From Methylobacterium sp. J-048 (lineage in GTDB: Bacteria; Pseudomonadota; Alphaproteobacteria; Rhizobiales; Beijerinckiaceae), in NCBI RefSeq assembly GCF_022829515.1, contig NZ_JAKSYL010000100.1, forward strand, positions 59,612 through 123,611: a DNA stretch of 64,000 nt. Reading direction: 5' to 3'. Of this stretch, positions 9,335 to 17,654 are shown piece after piece; positions within the stretch are counted from its first letter, which is position 1; every line of letters starts with the position of its first letter. The notes under the pieces were generated by a model, which saw only the letters and a program-made list of their open reading frames with translations, was not told the DNA's origin and searched no databases. A program made the translations under genes and the position numbers.

Positions 9335-10362
9335 GCCAGCGCCCGCCTCAGGTGATCCGAACCGGCCTCGTCGCTCCACCACGCCACGAGATCGGCGAGG
9401 CCATCGGCCGCCCCGATCTCGGCCTCGAAACCGATCAGTTCCCGGGCGAGGCTGGTGTCGCACAGGCGCCGAGGCACCGGGTTCACGGCGCGCTCGGCCT
9501 CGTGGAGGAGCGGGGTGCCGTCCTGGCCCATGATCCGGGTGAGATGGCCGGCGAGATCGACGAGCGAGGTCTCCACGCCGGTGCCGACATTGAGCACCAC
9601 GTCGGTGGCAGGCGCCGTCGCCGACAGGATGTTCGCCCGGGCGATGTCGCGGACATGGACGAGGTCCATGGTCTGCAGGCCGTCGCCGAACACGATCGGG
9701 GACTGGCCCTCGGCCAGGCGCTGCATCCAGCGCACCATCACCTCGGTGTAGCGGCCGGTCAGGTCCATGCGCGGCCCGTAGGCGTTGAAGTAGCGCAGGG
9801 CGACGTAATCCAGGCCGTACATGTCGTTGAACGAGCGCAGCAGGCCCTCGCCGAACGACTTGGCGGCCCCGTACAGGGTGCGGTTGTCGTAGGGGTGGTT
9901 CTTCTCGGTGGTCGGGAAGCTCTCGGCCATGCCGTAGACCGAGGCCGAGGAGGCCATCACCACCTTGGCGACGCCGGCCTCGACGCAGCGCTCCAGCAGG
10001 TCGAAGGTCGCGGTCGCCATCACCTCGAAGGCCTGGCGCGGCTCGGCGGCGCATTGGGTGATCCGCAGGGCCGCCTGGTGGAACACCACGTCGGTGCCCT
10101 TGACCAGGGTGTCCATCAGGGCGCGGTCGCGGATATCGCCCTGCACCAGCCGGACGCGGCCCGAGCCGAGGGCGTCCTTCAGGTTCTCGGGCCGCCCGCG
10201 GACCATGTTGTCCACCGCCACGATCTCGTCGCAGCCGGCCTCGACCAGCAGGTCGATGATGTGGGAGCCGATGAAGCCGGATCCGCCGGTGACGAGGATC
10301 CGGGTCCCGCGCAGGTCGCCGCTGAAGCGGCTTCCCTTGCTGACATCACGCAGCTTTTGCAT
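9331..10362 (-). CDS. NAD-dependent nucleotide-sugar epimerase/dehydratase (SDR)
   Basis: A 343-residue extended short-chain dehydrogenase/reductase acting on a UDP- or dTDP-sugar. The NAD site TGGSGFIGS (25-33), the catalytic ASSASVYG region, and YGAAK (Tyr164/Lys168) are all present. Later motifs RYFNAYGPR, VHVRDIARA and NVGTG match 4-epimerases and 4,6-dehydratases, and similarity to the WbpP/GalE branch seems highest. The start at 10362 has GAGG six bases upstream and overlaps the preceding aminotransferase by 17 bp. It should act with the flanking aminotransferases; the exact reaction cannot be read from sequence. Confidence 0.9.
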   Translation of the reverse strand: MQKLRDVSKGSRFSGDLRGTRILVTGGSGFIGSHIIDLLVEAGCDEIVAVDNMVRGRPENLKDALGSGRVRLVQGDIRDRALMDTLVKGTDVVFHQAALRITQCAAEPRQAFEVMATATFDLLERCVEAGVAKVVMASSASVYGMAESFPTTEKNHPYDNRTLYGAAKSFGEGLLRSFNDMYGLDYVALRYFNAYGPRMDLTGRYTEVMVRWMQRLAEGQSPIVFGDGLQTMDLVHVRDIARANILSATAPATDVVLNVGTGVETSLVDLAGHLTRIMGQDGTPLLHEAERAVNPVPRRLCDTSLARELIGFEAEIGAADGLADLVAWWSDEAGSDHLRRALA

Positions 10363-11461
10363 CGGCGACCTCGCAGTAGCTGGAGACGGCCCGGCAGACG
10401 GTGTCGATCTGGCTGGTCGTCAGTTCCGGGAACATCGGCAGGGACAGGGTCCGGGCGGCGAGCCGCTCGGTGACCGGCAGGCGGCCGGTGCCGTCGTCGA
10501 GGTGGCGGTAGGCGGGCTGCCTGTGGACCGGGACGGGGTAGTGGATTCCGGTGGCAACGCCGGCCTCGGTGAGGTGCTGGCGCAGGCCTTCCCGGTCGGG
10601 GGTGCTGACCGCGTAGACGTGGAAGGCGTGGTCGCGTCCGGCCGGGCCGGGCAGGTCGAGCCCGAGGCCCGCGAGCCGGGCGCCGTACTCGGCCGCCACC
10701 GCCTGCCGAGCCCGGGTCCAGCCCTCCAGGTAGGGGAGCTTGGTGCCGAGCACTGCGCCCTGGACCCCGTCCATGCGCAGGTTGAAGCCGTGCCGGACGT
10801 GGTTGTACTTGCCCTGCTGGCCCCAGTCGCGCAGGCACCGCGCCGCCTCGGCGAGGTCGTCCCGGTCGGTGACGATGGCACCGCCCTCGCCGTAGGCGCC
10901 GAGATTCTTGCCGGGGTAGAAGCTGAAGCAGCCGATATCCCCGATCGTGCCGGCCTTCCGGCCGCCGCGCTCGGCCAGATGCGCCTGGGCGGCGTCCTCG
11001 ATCAGGGCGAGGCCGTGGCGCCGGGCGATGGCGCCGAGCGCGTCGAGATCCGCCATCCGCCCGTGCAGGTGCACCGGCAGGATCGCCTTGGTGCGGGGCG
11101 TGATCGCCGCCTCGACCAGCGCCGGATCCATGGTCCAGTTCACCGGGTCGATGTCGACGAGCACGGGGGTGGCGCCGGCGTAGAGCACGGCCGCGACGGT
11201 GGCCACGAAGGTCGCCGAGACCGTGATCACCTCGTCGCCCGGGCCGATATCCAGGGCGAGCAGCGCGAGGTGGAGCGCCGCGGTGCCGCTGCTGACGGCG
11301 ACCGCGTGCTTGGCGCCGCAGGCCTTGGCGAAGGCCGCCTCGAAGGCGGTGACCGCCGGTCCGAGGACGAAGTCGCCGCTGCGCAGGACGTCGATAACGG
11401 CGGTTTCGACGTCGCCGCCGATGGCGGCGTACTGCGCCTTGAGGTCGAGAAACGGGATCAC
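10346..11461 (-). CDS. DegT/DnrJ-type aminotransferase (WbpE/WlbC-like)
   Basis: A 371-residue PLP-dependent sugar aminotransferase. It begins with the family opening IPFLDLKAQY and has AVSSGTAALHLAL, IEDAAQAH, and FSFYPGKNLGAYGEGG with PLP lysine 185. GTG at 11461 is chosen because it makes a GTGA overlap with the oxidoreductase stop and gives the exact family N-terminus. With the oxidoreductase and acetyltransferase just upstream it matches the WbpB-WbpE-WbpD set, which oxidises, transaminates and acetylates C3 of UDP-GlcNAcA. That pathway assignment is an inference from gene order. Confidence 0.93.
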   Translation of the reverse strand: MIPFLDLKAQYAAIGGDVETAVIDVLRSGDFVLGPAVTAFEAAFAKACGAKHAVAVSSGTAALHLALLALDIGPGDEVITVSATFVATVAAVLYAGATPVLVDIDPVNWTMDPALVEAAITPRTKAILPVHLHGRMADLDALGAIARRHGLALIEDAAQAHLAERGGRKAGTIGDIGCFSFYPGKNLGAYGEGGAIVTDRDDLAEAARCLRDWGQQGKYNHVRHGFNLRMDGVQGAVLGTKLPYLEGWTRARQAVAAEYGARLAGLGLDLPGPAGRDHAFHVYAVSTPDREGLRQHLTEAGVATGIHYPVPVHRQPAYRHLDDGTGRLPVTERLAARTLSLPMFPELTTSQIDTVCRAVSSYCEVADAKAA

Positions 11462-12486
11462 GAGGCCCTCGCAAGTGGCATGAGGTCGATCGGGTGGCCG
11501 TTCTGGCGCAGGGAGCGCATCGCGGCCTCGAGCAGCTCGACCACGCGCAAGCCGCTGTGGCCGTCGGTCTTCGGCGCCTTGCCGGTCTCGATGCAGTCGA
11601 CGAAGTGCTCGATCTCGACGACGAGCGCCTCGCGGAAGGAGAGGTGCGGCGACCACATGTCCCCGGTCCGGTACGAGACCATCAATTCGGTGATGTCCCC
11701 GGAGCCGTCGCCGACGGTGACGCCGCGATCGTAGACCTTGACCTTCTCGATCGGGTCCAAGTCGTTGTAGACGATCATCTTCTTGCTGCCGCCGATCAGC
11801 GTCTGCCGGACCTTCACGGGGGCCAGCCAGTTGACGTTGATCTGCGCGACGACGCCGCGCGGGTAGAAGATCGTCAGGTGGGCCATGTTCTCGGGGCGGC
11901 CGCTGAAATGGCCGGTGCCGCTCGCCGAGATCGCCACCGGGGCGAGATCCAGCACGTGGTCGAGGATCGCGAGATCATGGACCGCGAGATCCCAGATCAC
12001 GTTCACGTCGCGCTGGAACAGGCCCAGATTCACCCGGGTCGAGTCGTAGTAGAACATGTCGCCGATGGCATCGCTCGCGATGAGCTCATGGATCTTCTCG
12101 ACCGCGCCCGTATAGACGAAAGTGTGATCGACCATGAGGGTCAGGTTGCGCTTGGCCGCCTCCGCGATCAGCAGCCGGGCCTCGGTGGACGAGGACGTGA
12201 TCGGCTTCTCGATGAAGACGTGCTTGCCGGCCCGGAGCGCGTTGATGGCGATCTCGAAATGCGAGCTCACCGGGGTCGCCACCATGACGGCGTCGATCTT
12301 GGGATCGGCGATGAGGTCGCGCCAATCCTGGTGAAGCTCGACGGCGGGGTAGCGCTTGCCCGCCCGGGCCAGCGCCGCGGGCGACTGGTCGGCAATGGCC
12401 GCGAGCCGACATTGCTCGGTCTCCGACGTGCAGCGGGCCAGATTGGGCCCCCAATAGCCGTAGCCGACGATTCCGATGGCGATCAT
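11458..12486 (-). CDS. Gfo/Idh/MocA family sugar oxidoreductase (WbpB/WlbA-like)
   Basis: A 342-residue NAD(P)-dependent oxidoreductase. The N-terminal Rossmann motif IGIVGYGYWGPN begins at residue 3. The catalytic EKPIT motif sits near residue 91, followed by VDHTFVY and WDLAVHDLAILD of the C-terminal alpha/beta domain. In the WbpB/WlbA branch it oxidises C3 of UDP-GlcNAcA and regenerates its cofactor internally. AGGGGAG precedes ATG 12486 at good spacing. Gene order acetyltransferase, oxidoreductase, aminotransferase supports this role. It lies 14 bp after the acetyltransferase gene. Confidence 0.92.
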   Translation of the reverse strand: MIAIGIVGYGYWGPNLARCTSETEQCRLAAIADQSPAALARAGKRYPAVELHQDWRDLIADPKIDAVMVATPVSSHFEIAINALRAGKHVFIEKPITSSSTEARLLIAEAAKRNLTLMVDHTFVYTGAVEKIHELIASDAIGDMFYYDSTRVNLGLFQRDVNVIWDLAVHDLAILDHVLDLAPVAISASGTGHFSGRPENMAHLTIFYPRGVVAQINVNWLAPVKVRQTLIGGSKKMIVYNDLDPIEKVKVYDRGVTVGDGSGDITELMVSYRTGDMWSPHLSFREALVVEIEHFVDCIETGKAPKTDGHSGLRVVELLEAAMRSLRQNGHPIDLMPLARAS

Positions 12487-12500
12487 GTGCGTGTCTCCCC

Positions 12501-13022
12501 TCAAGCGATCTGCAGAGGCTTGGCCGCGGACGGCCGGCGGGATCGCGCGCGCTTCTGGCGCGTGTCGCCGATGACCCGGGCGGGGCATCCGGCCACGATG
12601 GCGTAGGGCGGGACGTCGCGGGTCACGACCGCGCCGGCGCCGACCAGGGCGCCCTCCCCGATGGTGATGCCGGCCACGATGGTGGCGTTGGAGCCGATCG
12701 AGGCGCGGTCGCCGACGACGGTCTCGACGAGATCCCAGTCGCCGTCGCGCTTCAGGCTGCCGTCCGGGTTGGTCGCCTCGGGGTAGCGCTCGTTGGTGAA
12801 GACCACGCCGTGGCCGACGAACACTTCCGCGCCGATGAAAACCCCTTCGCAGATGAAGGTGTGCGAGGAGATCTTGCAGCGGGGACCGATGGTGCTGCCC
12901 CGCTGGATCTCGACGAAGGGGCCGATGCGCGATCCGGTCTTTATTTCACACCCGTAAATATTAACGAGATCCGGGTAGAAAATACCCACATCTCGATCAA
13001 TATCCGCATCGGTAATCGGCAT
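12501..13022 (-). CDS. Left-handed beta-helix sugar N-acetyltransferase (WbpD/WlbB-like)
   Basis: A 173-residue hexapeptide-repeat acetyltransferase that should acetylate an amino sugar with acetyl-CoA. Repeats of the form [I/V]GxxxxI run from about residue 22 (IKTGSRIGPFVEIQRGSTIGP) to 150. A loop with HGVVFTNERYP matches the WbpD/WlbB family. ATG 13022 is chosen over the longer frame because AAGGAG lies eight bases upstream. It is the first gene of the seven-gene operon ending at 6430. The promoter must lie in 13023-13270, which is shared with the divergent export gene. Confidence 0.92.
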   Translation of the reverse strand: MPITDADIDRDVGIFYPDLVNIYGCEIKTGSRIGPFVEIQRGSTIGPRCKISSHTFICEGVFIGAEVFVGHGVVFTNERYPEATNPDGSLKRDGDWDLVETVVGDRASIGSNATIVAGITIGEGALVGAGAVVTRDVPPYAIVAGCPARVIGDTRQKRARSRRPSAAKPLQIA

Positions 13023-13271
13023 CCCCACAACTCCTTCTGCCGAACTTCTGTGCGGCAAAACTGCGCGGAGCCGTGGACGAACGGGAACCCAGGCTTTCGA
13101 TATTGTTGCTCCCCCGAAAGGCGAACCGCCCTCCCCCGGGGCGGCCGAGGCCGGGAAGCGCTACCTCGAAAGGCGCAGAGCGGGGCGCCGGGCGGCGCGG
13201 CCGCTGACCTTTTGGACGAGTCCCGGCGCGTTGGGCCGCCGCGCATCATGCGGGATGACCTGCACCCGAGC

Positions 13272-14621
13272 ATGAAGGGACGACGCGTGAAGACCTGGTC
13301 CCGTCCGGCCCGTTCCAAATTCTTCGCAGAGAAAACCGCCCGGCGCGGTGCCGCGCTGCGAAGAGCCTTCGCGCCGAGCGCGGCGGTGCTGCTCGTACTC
13401 GGCGCGAACCCGGCTCTGGCCGAATACCGGATCGCGGCGGGCGACACCCTCGAGGTGACGGCGCTCAGCATTCCCGGGTTCAAGCAGGAGGCGACGGTCG
13501 GGGTCGACGGCACCGTCATGGTGCCGCTGCTCGGCGACGTGCCGGCGGCCGGGCTGACCGTCGCGGAGCTGCGGAAGACCCTCCAGAAGTCGCTGCCGGC
13601 CAAGGCGGTGCGGCAGCGCAACTCGGAAGGACGCGAATCGATCGCCGTGATCGAGCCCGACGAGATCGGGGTGCGGATCGCGAAGTACCAGCCGGTCTAC
13701 CTGAGCGGCGACGTGACCAAGCAGGGCGAGCACCCGTTCCACCCGGGCATGACCGTCCGGCAGGCGGTGGCGCTGGCCGGTGGCTACAACCTCCTGCGCT
13801 TCCGCATGGAGAACCCGGTGGTCGAGAGCGCCAACCTGCGCGCCGAGTACGATGCGGTCTGGGCGAGCATCGGCCGGGAGAGCGCCAATGTCTGGCGGCT
13901 CAAGGCGATCATCGCGGCGGCGCGGGCGGACAAGGCGGCGCCGGCCGGCACGGAGGCGTCCCCGAACGTACCGCCGCGGTCGAGCGTCGCGCAGAAGATC
14001 GCCGAGCAGCAGCTGCGCGTGCAGATGGCCGACGTCTCCAAGGAGAAGGAGCATCTGCAGCGCGCGCTGACCCGCTCCCAGAACCAGCTGGTCAGCCTGA
14101 CCGAGCAGCAGGCCAAGGAGAAGGAGGGCGTCACGGCCGACGCCGACGATTACGATGCGGTGCGCGCCCTGTTCCAGCGCGGCGCCGTGGTCACCACGCG
14201 CCTGACCGATGCCCGCCGGGCGGTGTTGCTGTCCTCGACCCGAGCCCTGCAGACCACCGTCCAGGTGGCCCAGCTGGAGCGGGACAAGGGCGAGCTGACC
14301 CGCAAGCTCGAACGGGTCGACGACCAGCAGGCCCTGGACGCCATGGAGAAGCTGCAGGTCTCGGAAGACAACCTGACCGCGCTCCGTTCGCGCCTGAACA
14401 GCATCAACGACAAGCTGGTCTACACCGGCGCCCTGCGGACGCAGCTCCTGTCCGGCGGCCGGGTGCGGGCCTCGATCGCGGTGTTCCGCCCCAACGACAC
14501 CGCCCAGAGCAAAGTCGACGCGGCCGAGGAGATGGAGCTTCGGCCGGGCGACGTCGTAGAGGTCGTGCTCAAGCCGGATCCCGCCCTGCGGGGGATCGGC
14601 GACGGGACCGGCCAGAACTGA
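13272..14621 (+). CDS. Polysaccharide export protein (Wza/GumB/ExoF-like) with long coiled-coil
   Basis: A periplasmic or outer-membrane export component of about 449 residues. After a basic N-terminus a hydrophobic signal segment (AAVLLVLGANPALA) precedes the polysaccharide export domain (YRIAAGDTLEVTALSIPGF), then an SLBB-like part (PVYLSGDVTKQGEHPFHPGMTV broken after GEH). Residues from about 170 to 390 are charged and helical, predicted coiled coil. The C-terminus ends with LRPGDVVEVVLKP. The layout matches ExoF-type proteins better than compact Wza. ATG 13272 is given; GTG 13287 has a better AAGGGA site. It probably works with the co-polymerase at 14783. Confidence 0.88.
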   Translation: MKGRRVKTWSRPARSKFFAEKTARRGAALRRAFAPSAAVLLVLGANPALAEYRIAAGDTLEVTALSIPGFKQEATVGVDGTVMVPLLGDVPAAGLTVAELRKTLQKSLPAKAVRQRNSEGRESIAVIEPDEIGVRIAKYQPVYLSGDVTKQGEHPFHPGMTVRQAVALAGGYNLLRFRMENPVVESANLRAEYDAVWASIGRESANVWRLKAIIAAARADKAAPAGTEASPNVPPRSSVAQKIAEQQLRVQMADVSKEKEHLQRALTRSQNQLVSLTEQQAKEKEGVTADADDYDAVRALFQRGAVVTTRLTDARRAVLLSSTRALQTTVQVAQLERDKGELTRKLERVDDQQALDAMEKLQVSEDNLTALRSRLNSINDKLVYTGALRTQLLSGGRVRASIAVFRPNDTAQSKVDAAEEMELRPGDVVEVVLKPDPALRGIGDGTGQN

Positions 14622-14650
14622 CGTCGTCGGAGGTGCCCCCGCCGGGGCGC

Positions 14651-14666
14651 CGATGTTCGGACATCG
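14651..14666 (+). terminator. Short hairpin after export gene
   Basis: CGATGT-TCGG-ACATCG, a 6-bp stem with a 4-nt loop, 29 bp past the export gene stop. There is no U-tract. It could weaken read-through into the co-polymerase gene; functional status is uncertain. Confidence 0.35.
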
Positions 14667-14782
14667 AGCTCCGCAGAGCGGAACGCGCTCCCCCCTGCGG
14701 GGAGGAAAGAAGCCCAACGGTTCAGGCTCTTGCCGCCGAACCCGACATGTGAAGCCGCGAGCCCGCCCCGGTGAGGGAAGCC

Positions 14783-17179
14783 ATGAACAGACACTCGACC
14801 AGCGCGTCCTTCCTGCGCGCCGATCCCATCGGCCCGGCGCGGCCGTGGCGGGACGGATCGCGGACGCCCGACCCCGAAGCCCAGGTCGCGATCCTGACGA
14901 TCATGCGGCGGAACTGGCGGTCGATCCTGGCGCTCGGCGGCGTCGGGTTCGTCGCGGCGATCATCTACGTCGCCACCGCCCCGTCGATCTACACCGCCCG
15001 GGCGCGGGTCTACATCGAGAGCCGGTCGAGCCCGGTCACGGCCCGCGACACGCCCGGCGCCGCGACCCCCCTGGAGATCCCCGAGGTGGAGAGCCAGGTC
15101 GAGTATATCCGCTCGGAGAAGATCGCCCTGGCCGCCGTGCGCCGGCTCGGCCTGCCGCCGTCCCAGGAGCTGGCGGTGCCGCCGCATCCGCTTGTGGCCA
15201 AGGTCCGCGAGGCGCTGGGCGCGGTCAAGCTGTTCCTCGGCGGCCTGGTCGGCCTCTCGCCCGCACCCAAGCCGACCGGGGCGGTGAGCCCGGAGGAGCG
15301 CCAGGCCGCCACCGTCCGGGAGAACCTGGAAGCCGGCCGCGTCGGCGCGGCCTACGTCATTGAGGTCGGCTACAGCCTCGACAATGCCGCCGAGGCCGCC
15401 GCCGTCGCGAACGCCGTGGCGGATGCCTACGTCGCGACGCAGCTGGAGAACCGGTCGCAGATCTGGAAGGTCGCCGGCGAGTGGATCCTGCCGCGGCTGA
15501 AGGAAATGCAGCAGCGCGCCAGCCAGGCCTCCCGCGAGGCTCAGACCTACAAGGCCGAGCACGCGATCATCGATCTCGGCAAGCGCGGCCTGGTCGGCGA
15601 GCAGCAGCTCGAGGAGCTCAACACCGCGGTCGCCTCGGCCCGGTCCCGGACCGTGGACGCCCGCGCTACCCGCGACCAGATCCACATGCTGCTCGCCTCC
15701 GACATCGCCGATCCCGGCATCACGGAGGCCTTCAAGGACACGGTGATCATCCAGCTGCGCAAGCAGTATGTCGATCTCGTCCAGCGCGCCGACGACCTGA
15801 AGCGCCGCCTCGGCCCCGATCACGACGCGGTCACGGCGATCCAGAAGGACGTGCTGGCGGCCAAGCACTCCCTGCGCGCCGAGCTGGAGCGCCTCGCTGC
15901 CTCGCTGGACCGCGACTACGAGGTCGCGAAATCGCGCGAGGACAGCATGACGACGGCCTTCGACGCGCTGATCTCGAAGACGCTGGTCACCAGCGAAGCG
16001 CGGGTCAAGGCGAAGGAACTCGACCGGGCGGCCGAGACCTACGACCAGATCTACACGAGCCTGCTCAGCCGCTACATCGACGCGGTCAACCAGCAATCCT
16101 ACCCGCAGCCCTCCGCCCACGTGATCACCCCGGCGAGCGTCCCGGAGCGCCCGAGCGCGCCGCGCGGCGGCCTGATCGTGTTGCTCGGCCTGCTGGTCGG
16201 GGCCGGGCTCGGAGTGAGCGGCGCCTTCGCGCGGCACTGGTTCGACCGGACCATCCGGGTGCCCGGGCAGCTCACCGGCCAAGGCCTGCCCTGCCTGGCT
16301 GCGCTGCCCGAGCTGCGGCGCGAGCCGGGCTACCGGGCCGCCCTGTCGCTGGCGCAGACCCATGCCAGCGAATCCCTTCGGCCGGCGAGCGTCGAGGCGT
16401 TCAAGGCCGCCGCCGTGCGGTTCATGCCGCAATCCGTCTTCGTCGAGCGCCTGCACAGCTTAAAGGCGCATCTGCTCGGAAACGACCGCCGCGGCCCGGT
16501 CTTCGCCATCGGGGTGACCTCGGTCGGGGCCGGCACCGGCAAGACCACCTTCGCGAGCAACTTCGCCCAGCTGCTAGCGCGCTCGCGCTCGGCCTCCGCC
16601 TGCCGGATCCTGCTGATCGATGCCGATGTGCGGCAGGCGACCCTGTCGCGGCTCAACCAGGCCGCCGACCAGGCCGGGCTGCTCGACGTGCTCGCAGGCC
16701 GGTGCGGCACCGACGAGGCGGTCCGGCAGCCGCTCGGGGATGTCCGCCTGCTGGCCTGCGGCAGCCTCCTCCCGGGCGACCCGCATTTCAGCGACCTGAT
16801 GACCCCGGAAGGCATCGCCGGCCTTGTCCGCGACGAGCGCACCCATCTCGACCGGATCGTCGTCGACCTGCCCCCGGCGGACGAGCTCCCGACGCTGCGG
16901 CCGCTCCTCGACATGCTGGACGGGATGATCCTCGTAGCCGAGGCGGGCAAGACCAACATCGACGACGTGATGGCCGCCGTCCAAGACCTCGAATCCGCCG
17001 GCTGCACCGTGTTGGGCGTGGTCCTCAACAAGACCAACACCACGCCGGCGGTCCGGCGCGGCACGATCGTGAACGCCCTGGTCCAGAGGGCTGCGGCCGC
17101 AGCTGCCCCGGCCCGGCTCGCCCGATCCTGGCGCCGCCGGCCGAGCGCCGACGTCACGGATTCCGGGGCCTCCGCGTGA
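14783..17179 (+). CDS. Polysaccharide co-polymerase / Wzc-type autokinase (GumC-ExoP family)
   Basis: A 798-residue inner-membrane protein that sets chain length and links polymerisation to export. An N-terminal Wzz domain has a first TM at about residues 48-68 (ILALGGVGFVAAIIYVA). A long coiled-coil periplasmic region follows, and a second TM (LIVLLGLLVGAGLGV) is near 470. The C-terminal P-loop kinase domain shows Walker A GAGTGKTTF (about 581-589) and Walker A' ILLIDAD (about 611). The far C-terminus is Ala/Arg-rich and lacks the tyrosine cluster of enteric Wzc. AGGGA upstream supports ATG 14783 over GTG 14771. Confidence 0.92.
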   Translation: MNRHSTSASFLRADPIGPARPWRDGSRTPDPEAQVAILTIMRRNWRSILALGGVGFVAAIIYVATAPSIYTARARVYIESRSSPVTARDTPGAATPLEIPEVESQVEYIRSEKIALAAVRRLGLPPSQELAVPPHPLVAKVREALGAVKLFLGGLVGLSPAPKPTGAVSPEERQAATVRENLEAGRVGAAYVIEVGYSLDNAAEAAAVANAVADAYVATQLENRSQIWKVAGEWILPRLKEMQQRASQASREAQTYKAEHAIIDLGKRGLVGEQQLEELNTAVASARSRTVDARATRDQIHMLLASDIADPGITEAFKDTVIIQLRKQYVDLVQRADDLKRRLGPDHDAVTAIQKDVLAAKHSLRAELERLAASLDRDYEVAKSREDSMTTAFDALISKTLVTSEARVKAKELDRAAETYDQIYTSLLSRYIDAVNQQSYPQPSAHVITPASVPERPSAPRGGLIVLLGLLVGAGLGVSGAFARHWFDRTIRVPGQLTGQGLPCLAALPELRREPGYRAALSLAQTHASESLRPASVEAFKAAAVRFMPQSVFVERLHSLKAHLLGNDRRGPVFAIGVTSVGAGTGKTTFASNFAQLLARSRSASACRILLIDADVRQATLSRLNQAADQAGLLDVLAGRCGTDEAVRQPLGDVRLLACGSLLPGDPHFSDLMTPEGIAGLVRDERTHLDRIVVDLPPADELPTLRPLLDMLDGMILVAEAGKTNIDDVMAAVQDLESAGCTVLGVVLNKTNTTPAVRRGTIVNALVQRAAAAAAPARLARSWRRRPSADVTDSGASA

Positions 17180-17654
17180 CGGCGTCGGGCTCACCCGCGC
17201 AAGGAAAGCTGAACGCGCTCTCCTCCCCCCTGTGGCTAGGGGCTACACAGGTTTCGGTCAGAGCCGTGGTCCTGCCGCTGGCAGAGGAGGCACGGGTCCC
17301 CTCTCCCGTGCGGGAGAGGGACAGGGTGAGGGATGCGCGTTTTCCGGACAGACTTGGTCCCTCACCCCAACCCTCTCCCGCACGGGAGAGGGGGCGCGTC
17401 GCGGCCTGCATCAGCGCCGGTGCCTCAAACCTGTGTAGCCCTAAGCCCCTATGGGGAGGAATTGGAGGTGGGGGTGGTTCAGGAGGCACCTTTGCGTTCG
17501 ATCCTGCACCACCCCCACCCCTGACCCCTCCCCGCAAGGGGGAGGGGAAAACGCACGGTGTTTCAGCCGCGCGAGCCCTGGACGGCTCCGCTGCGCTCCG
17601 CCACCTCAGGATGTGGGGGTTCGGTGGGATGGTCGCCGGGTGGTGCGGCAGGCC
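17180..17654. repeat. Nested palindromic repeat block
   Basis: A 475-bp gap with no credible gene. Outer arms 17221-17254 and 17427-17460 are imperfect inverted copies, the inner 15 bases (GGGCTACACAGGTTT) being exact. Inside, 17299-17333 and 17358-17392 are a 35-nt inverted pair (about 32 matches), each with its own CCCTCTCCCG-NN-CGGGAGAGGG hairpin. A further inverted pair (GGTGGGGGTGG / CCACCCCCACC) and a CCTCCCC-GCAA-GGGGGAGG hairpin fill 17465-17550. The tail ACGCACGGTG at 17551-17560 recurs at 37841-37850. These look like repeat elements inserted between a kinase gene and a glycosyltransferase gene. Confidence 0.8.

Noticed and set aside
13083..13110. GGAAC-N15-TGTT resembling an EcfG promoter before the export gene
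   Set aside because: Spacing is one base short and the -10 lacks the C of CGTT; too weak to call.
12810..13271. Long N-terminal extension of the export protein frame
   Set aside because: It runs antisense through the acetyltransferase start; the signal peptide begins after 13272.
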